Shown piece after piece: positions 7,393 through 10,328 of a stretch of DNA of 10,328 nt; the stretch's first letter is position 1, and every line of letters starts with the position of its first letter. Source of the DNA: an uncultured Fretibacterium sp. (GTDB taxonomy: Bacteria > Synergistota > Synergistia > Synergistales > Aminobacteriaceae); NCBI GenBank assembly GCA_937892105.1, contig CALAUZ010000275.1, forward strand, positions 1-10,328, given 5' to 3'. The notes below the pieces were generated by a model. That model made no database searches, had not been told where the DNA came from, and was given only the letters and a program-made list of their open reading frames with translations. A program made the position numbers and the translations under genes.

Positions 7393-7851
7393 TTAACCTT
7401 CCTTCCTGCCAAAGAACTTTAAGCACAGAACCGCAAGAAATACAGCCATTCCTGCCGGAACAGCCATTAACGGTACAGCGCGGGGAATGTGAAGTGCCAT
7501 AGTCCTCATAGTCCAGCCTCCCATGACATTCACGCTTCCATAGTAGATTAATACTCCGAGTATTACAGCCTCAATCACGAACGATACAAATCTGCACAGC
7601 CTCCTCAAAGTTTCAGGGAGCATTCTCACCGCGAAATCAATCGACATGTTATCGCCTTCCCAACATGCCGCCGAAGCTCCGGCAAGAACGCACCATACGA
7701 GTGTGATACGTGCAAGTTCCTCCGTCCATACCAGATTTATTCCAGCCTGACGCGCGATTATTCCTGCGATTATGTCTGCGATGTTGACTACCAGAAATAT
7801 GCAGGCAAAAATCCCCGATGACAGCGCGAGAAACTTACTGAGCTTTTGCAT
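7393..7851 (-). CDS. dctQ: TRAP transporter small membrane subunit (DctQ family)
   Basis: The four-helix subunit that pairs with DctM in the inner membrane. From ATG 7851 it is 152 residues, with hydrophobic segments near 9-32, 46-63, 87-106 and 125-146. The family core WTEELARITLVWCVLAGAS (42-60) followed by NMSIDF (68-73) is unmistakable. A longer in-frame start at 7941 would add 30 residues overlapping the dctP coding region and was rejected; ATG 7851 already overlaps dctP by 17 bases and begins MQKLSKF, a natural cytoplasmic N-terminus. The ribosome site is weak (GAAAG), which fits coupling to dctP translation. Alternative: GTG 7857. Confidence 0.92.
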   Translation of the reverse strand: MQKLSKFLALSSGIFACIFLVVNIADIIAGIIARQAGINLVWTEELARITLVWCVLAGASAACWEGDNMSIDFAVRMLPETLRRLCRFVSFVIEAVILGVLIYYGSVNVMGGWTMRTMALHIPRAVPLMAVPAGMAVFLAVLCLKFFGRKEG

Positions 7852-8869
7852 TTGCACTTTCAGAATCGCGAAGAGCCATATCCAGCCATTTCGGGTCTTC
7901 AATCCTCTTTTTGAGCCACTCGATATAACCAGGCTGTCCAATCTCGCGGAACTCCTTCATCTCCTCAGCATTGGGGGCGTAAACATTCATTCCTTTTCTG
8001 CGGCATTCCTCGACCTGTTCACTGTCCTGTGCCTCTATGCGTGTTCGGGTTAATGCGTTTGCTTCTTTTCCGGCCTCAATGATGGCCTGGCGTTCTGAAT
8101 CTGTCAGTGAGTTGTAGAGATCGCCGTTGATGATGAGGAACTGGTCGGAATACTGTATGTTTGCCAGCGTCATGTACTTCTGCACTTCGGTCAGGCTTCC
8201 CAGAAGTATGTAGAACGCAGGGTTCATCTGTCCGTCAACAACTCCTGTCTTGAGAGCCATATACACTTCACCCCATGGAATAGGTGTTCCAGTTGCGCCG
8301 AAAGCCTGGAAGATTGCTATCTGGCCTTCGTCCATTGCCCTGAACTTGAGGCCGTTAAAATCCTTTGGGCTGTGTATTTCCTTCTTGGAGTTCGTGAACG
8401 CAAGGAAGCCTCCCTCCTCGACAACCTCAAGCATTACGCAGCCTGTACGTTCGGTGAATAACGCTTTGAGTGCGGCCATGTACTCGCTTGTGTCGAAGAA
8501 AATGTGAGCGGCCTTGTAGGAGTTGAACATGAAAGGTATTGCTGACGGGTAAAGCTCAGGGAGAACGGTACCGAGAGCGTTGAATGATGCGATGTCTGCG
8601 AGAGGCTGATTGAGACCTTCACGCATTATAAGCTCCATTCTCTGTTCCTCGCTGCCTAACTGTTCGTCCGGATATATCTCGAACTTTATGCTTCCGTTGG
8701 TCTTTGCGGTAACTCTTTCGGTGAACTCCTTAACGAAGTAATGCTGAATGTTGACTTCAGGGTCTGCTGTGCCCTGATGTGAAATCTTTATGACCGTCTC
8801 AGAGTAAGACGGAAGGGCTGATAGAATGAGAACGGAAATTACGGAGAAGAGTACGAATTTTCGTGTCAT
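7835..8869 (-). CDS. dctP: TRAP transporter periplasmic substrate-binding protein (DctP family)
   Basis: An exported binding protein that captures the ligand and hands it to DctQM. It has 344 residues from ATG 8869, with AGGAGG at 8881-8886 eleven bases upstream. The first 23 residues form a Sec signal peptide (MTRK, hydrophobic core VLFSVISVLILSAL, likely cut after PSYS). The mature protein starts ETVIKISHQG, usual for DctP. The carboxylate-clamping Arg is Arg177 in GLKFRAM. The DGQxNP loop is DGQMNP at 212-217, with Met where Glu is common. It is the first gene of the dctPQM-vanX cluster, overlapping dctQ by 17 bases. The ligand is unknown; most TRAP ligands are carboxylates, and the downstream dipeptidase raises the possibility of a D-amino-acid-type compound (inference only). 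Confidence 0.95.
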   Translation of the reverse strand: MTRKFVLFSVISVLILSALPSYSETVIKISHQGTADPEVNIQHYFVKEFTERVTAKTNGSIKFEIYPDEQLGSEEQRMELIMREGLNQPLADIASFNALGTVLPELYPSAIPFMFNSYKAAHIFFDTSEYMAALKALFTERTGCVMLEVVEEGGFLAFTNSKKEIHSPKDFNGLKFRAMDEGQIAIFQAFGATGTPIPWGEVYMALKTGVVDGQMNPAFYILLGSLTEVQKYMTLANIQYSDQFLIINGDLYNSLTDSERQAIIEAGKEANALTRTRIEAQDSEQVEECRRKGMNVYAPNAEEMKEFREIGQPGYIEWLKKRIEDPKWLDMALRDSESANAKAQ

Positions 8870-8924
8870 AGATGATGAACCTCCTGTGTGAAAATAAATT
8901 GCCCAAACGTTCAAGCTGTGCAAA

Positions 8925-8953
8925 TTATAACAGTAAGACATGCGGCACGGACA
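8925..8953 (-). promoter_or_regulatory. Probable promoter of the dctPQM-vanX operon
   Basis: On the minus strand a perfect TATAAT (complement of 8925-8930) lies about 55 bases upstream of the dctP ATG. At 17 bases spacing the -35 is TGTCCG (complement of 8948-8953), a poor match; TTGTGT (complement of 8951-8956) is better but at 20 bases. Confidence 0.5.
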
Positions 8954-8957
8954 CAAT

Positions 8958-9051
8958 GTTATATGCTACATCTCAATCATTTAGGTATAATTCTCATTAA
9001 TCACATAAACTTTCAGGGGGTAATACGACATGCAACAGTTATATGCGACAT
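8958..9051 (+). repeat. Direct repeat: 14-base copies at 8958-8971 and 9038-9051
   Basis: GTTATATGCTACAT at 8958-8971 and GTTATATGCGACAT at 9038-9051 match at 13 of 14 positions, 80 bases apart. The second copy encodes the conserved LYATW start of the HIT protein. The first lies upstream of its promoter and would read M-L-Y-A-T in its own frame, so it may be a duplicated scrap of the gene's 5' end or a binding site. Confidence 0.5.
8986..8991 (+). promoter_or_regulatory. Probable -10 box of the HIT-yigZ operon
   Basis: A perfect TATAAT at 8986-8991 lies about 38 bases before the HIT start. No convincing -35 is visible at 16-18 bases upstream. It faces away from the dctP promoter. Confidence 0.5.
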
Positions 9052-9515
9052 GGAGAATGTCATACATTGAGGCACCGAAACACGAAGGGTGTATATTCTG
9101 TGATTTTCCGGCGGAACATAAGGACGATGAACACTTTATCGTTCACAGGGGGGAAAATTGCTTCGTCATAATGAACCTTTATCCCTACAATCCAGGACAC
9201 ATGATGGTGATACCCTACAGGCACACGAACATCTACGAGACATTGACGCAGGAAGAAGTCCTCGAACTTCACAGTCTGACCGCAAAAGCAATAGCCGTCC
9301 TCAAAAAGGTAATGCGTCCAGACGGCTTCAACATGGGTATCAATCTAGGCCAGACGGCAGGGGCAGGAGTAGCAGGTCATCTTCACCGTCATATAGTACC
9401 GAGATGGAACGGCGATAATAACTTTATGCCTGTTCTCAGTGATACGCGGGTTTTGTCGGACGCAATCGCTAACTCGTGGCGCAAGATAAAAGATGCCTGG
9501 AACGAGTGCCTATAG
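9030..9515 (+). CDS. HIT-domain protein, Ap4A phosphorylase/hydrolase-like
   Basis: A histidine-triad nucleotide-binding enzyme, likely acting on diadenosine polyphosphates or related nucleotides in the cytoplasm. The triad is HLHRHIVPRW with His117, His119 and His121 (nucleophile position). The N-terminal LYATWRMSYI (4-13) followed by CIFC (21-24) and the WNGDNNFMPVL segment (126-136) are typical of the Ap4A-phosphorylase-like subgroup exemplified by M. tuberculosis Rv2613c, rather than the small Hint proteins. The CxxC suggests a zinc site. It has 161 residues, normal for this group. AGGGGG at 9015-9020 lies nine bases before ATG 9030. It overlaps the yigZ-like gene by 23 bases, so the two form an operon. 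The substrate is inferred from subgroup features only. Confidence 0.93.
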   Translation: MQQLYATWRMSYIEAPKHEGCIFCDFPAEHKDDEHFIVHRGENCFVIMNLYPYNPGHMMVIPYRHTNIYETLTQEEVLELHSLTAKAIAVLKKVMRPDGFNMGINLGQTAGAGVAGHLHRHIVPRWNGDNNFMPVLSDTRVLSDAIANSWRKIKDAWNECL

Positions 9516-10110
9516 TGAACCTGCAAATCCAGCGACATATGATGAGAAGATAAAACGCTCGGTGTTCATTGCGAACGTAACACCCTGTCATGATGAGGAG
9601 GAAGCACGCAGCTTTCTCGCGCTCATAACCTCACAGCACAGGGACGCAACGCATAACTGCCGGGCGTATATATTTTCTGACGGAACGGAATACAGCTCTG
9701 ACGATGGCGAACCTTCCGGGACAGCAGGGAAACCTATTCTAAACGCCATAAAACGCTCTGGCCTTGTGAACGTTATGGTTGTAGTTACGAGGTATTTCGG
9801 GGGAGTTAAGCTGGGAGTCAGGGGACTTATTGACGCATACGGTGATGCTGCGGCTAAGGCTCTGGATATTGCCGGTAGAGTTGAGAGGGTTCCTGTGTCA
9901 GCTTTGAGGATTACGCTGGGTTACAATGCTGTCGGAAATATCACTCGGCTTCTTGAAGGTGCAGGTGCGTTGGGTATGACGTGGAATTACGGGGAGAATG
10001 TGAGTGTGTCATGCGATGTTCCTGTGAGTGAGTGCGGGAGGATTGAGGGTGAACTTGTGGAGCTTGAGGCGAGAGGGATAATATCAGGCTGGGAGATGAA
10101 GCCCTGCTGA
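9493..10110 (+). CDS. yigZ: YigZ/IMPACT family protein (UPF0029)
   Basis: A conserved cytoplasmic protein of the YigZ/IMPACT family; the eukaryotic relative IMPACT modulates translation control through GCN1/GCN2, while the bacterial role is unsettled. The IMPACT signatures are complete: DDGEPSGTAGKPIL at 70-83 and VVVTRYFGGVKLGVRGL at 96-112. They are followed by a smaller C-terminal domain (UPF0029-type) from about 138 to 200. The 205 residues match the family. ATG 9493 lies within the HIT gene, a 23-base overlap, with only a weak ribosome site, which suggests coupled translation. A hairpin at its stop codon ends the operon. The function remains unknown. Confidence 0.93.
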   Translation: MPGTSAYSEPANPATYDEKIKRSVFIANVTPCHDEEEARSFLALITSQHRDATHNCRAYIFSDGTEYSSDDGEPSGTAGKPILNAIKRSGLVNVMVVVTRYFGGVKLGVRGLIDAYGDAAAKALDIAGRVERVPVSALRITLGYNAVGNITRLLEGAGALGMTWNYGENVSVSCDVPVSECGRIEGELVELEARGIISGWEMKPC

Positions 10111-10136
10111 AGCTACGGCAGGGAGTAATTTATTTG
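10102..10136 (+). terminator. Rho-independent-type terminator at the yigZ stop
   Basis: CCCTGC (10102-10107) pairs with GCAGGG (10118-10123) around a ten-base loop and is followed by the T-rich stretch AGTAATTTATTTG. The hairpin includes the yigZ stop codon and reaches the stop of the convergent hydrolase remnant. Confidence 0.6.
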
Positions 10137-10233
10137 TTCGTCTCTTACCGTTGCAGGTTCTGAGTGCCCAGAATAAAGCACAGTGCGTTCTGGGAGTGCC
10201 AATATCTTTCGTATGCTATCGTGCAAATCCTTA
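10113..10233 (-). pseudogene. 3' end of a metallo-beta-lactamase-fold hydrolase, interrupted by an IS256-like element
   Basis: The minus strand reads 39 codons to TAG (complement of 10113-10115). SIRKILALP is followed by TVLYSGHSEPATVRDEQ. This is the C-terminal pattern of glyoxalase II-like metallo-beta-lactamase-fold proteins, usually SI..LL.LP, then TVVYPGHGP.TTI..E...NP, where the GH histidine binds metal. Here PGHG is SGHS and the terminal NPF is replaced by YSLP, so the copy is divergent. The frame is cut at 10233/10234 where IS-like sequence begins. The 5' part of the gene should lie beyond the IS if this is a simple insertion. It converges on yigZ with only two bases between stop codons. 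The family call rests on about 30 residues. Confidence 0.62.
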
Positions 10234-10260
10234 GGGTCTGTCAAGTAAACTGTGTAAAAT
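10234..10260 (+). repeat. Probable terminal inverted repeat of the IS256-like element
   Basis: An imperfect IS256-type terminal repeat, starting GGGTCTGTCAAG and containing CTGTGTAAAA. Only one end is in the window, so the inverted pairing cannot be shown. Confidence 0.5.
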
Positions 10261-10264
10261 ATAT

Positions 10265-10328
10265 TTATGCTACATGAATTAGTCTCTCAGCAAACTTCAC
10301 ATACCAGTTAGTAACAGGCATAGTCCAC
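10265..10328 (-). CDS. C-terminal tail of an IS256/Mutator-type transposase (partial)
   Basis: Twenty residues on the minus strand, WTMPVTNWYVKFAERLIHVA, end at TAA (complement of 10265-10267). The W-T-M-P-V-x-N-W pattern near the C-terminus is typical of Mutator/IS256 transposases, and the position directly inside a terminal repeat fits. The segment after NW lacks the usual QL....F..R, so the tail may be divergent. The DDE catalytic core lies beyond the right edge. The family call depends on context and a short motif. Confidence 0.55.
   Translation of the reverse strand, partial: WTMPVTNWYVKFAERLIHVA

Larger units (their letters stand above)
10234..10328 (-). mobile_element. End of an IS256/Mutator-family insertion sequence (rest beyond right edge)
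   Basis: From 10234 the sequence GGGTCTGTCAAGTAAACTG leads into TGTGTAAAA, resembling IS256-family terminal inverted repeats (IS256 itself has TTGTGTAAAAG near its tip). Five bases inside the repeat lies the stop of a transposase-like frame on the minus strand. The boundary coincides with the loss of the hydrolase reading frame. The 8-9 bases just outside (AAATCCTTA, 10225-10233) are the candidate target duplication; its mate would be beyond the window. Confidence 0.62.

Noticed and set aside
7852..7941. 30-residue N-terminal extension of DctQ
   Set aside because: It would be read wholly inside dctP in another frame, is polar and unlike DctQ N-termini; ATG 7851 gives the normal family length.
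8870..8956. 29-residue N-terminal extension of DctP
   Set aside because: The signal peptide begins at MTRK (8869) with its own AGGAGG site, and the extension crosses the probable promoter.
8888..9070. 60-codon plus-strand ORF across the dctP-HIT gap
   Set aside because: It covers both promoters, overlaps the HIT start in another frame and has no recognisable protein features.
10167..10194. Hairpin CCCAGAA...TTCTGGG resembling a terminator
   Set aside because: It lies inside the hydrolase coding remnant and has no T-run on either strand.

Overview
The window is a moderate-GC stretch of a bacterial chromosome with densely packed genes on both strands, short intergenic gaps and frequent non-ATG starts (TTG for pilB and the VanX-like gene, GTG for pilT). 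The gene content is a type IV pilus ATPase pair, a tripartite TRAP transporter, the QueH type of epoxyqueuosine reductase, an Ap4A-phosphorylase-like HIT protein and an IS256-type insertion sequence. This fits an anaerobic, probably gut- or rumen-associated bacterium. Synergistota is my best guess, but this is inference from gene style, not a marker-based assignment.

Left part (1-3799): the 5' two thirds of hisS runs off the left edge on the minus strand. Divergent from it lies a translationally coupled pilB-pilT pair encoding the extension and retraction motors of type IV pili. PilB carries a tandem MshEN-type motif expected to bind cyclic di-GMP, which would make pilus extension second-messenger controlled. 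No pilC, pilM-Q or pilin gene follows. Directly after the pilT stop is the C-terminal scrap of a DpnII/MboI-like restriction endonuclease, marking an old deletion or rearrangement.

Middle part (3781-8869): a GDP-L-fucose synthase gene (minus) is divergent from queH (plus). queH converges on a minus-strand dctP-dctQ-dctM-vanX-like cluster, read from right to left. The TRAP genes overlap or nearly touch, and a D-Ala-D-Ala dipeptidase (VanX/DdpX, M15D) gene starts 25 bases after dctM. The layout resembles E. coli ddpXABCDF, where the dipeptidase is paired with an ABC importer, but here with a TRAP system.

Right part (8870-10328): a divergent promoter region carries two perfect TATAAT boxes, one for dctP and one for an overlapping HIT-yigZ pair. 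A hairpin terminator at the yigZ stop is followed by the last 39 codons of a minus-strand metallo-beta-lactamase-fold hydrolase. That gene is cut at 10233/10234 by the end of an IS256/Mutator-like element that leaves the window on the right.

I found no CRISPR array, tRNA, rRNA, riboswitch or clearly new multi-gene system. The most noteworthy items are the TRAP-dipeptidase operon, the DpnII remnant abutting pilT, the IS-interrupted hydrolase and the c-di-GMP motif in PilB.
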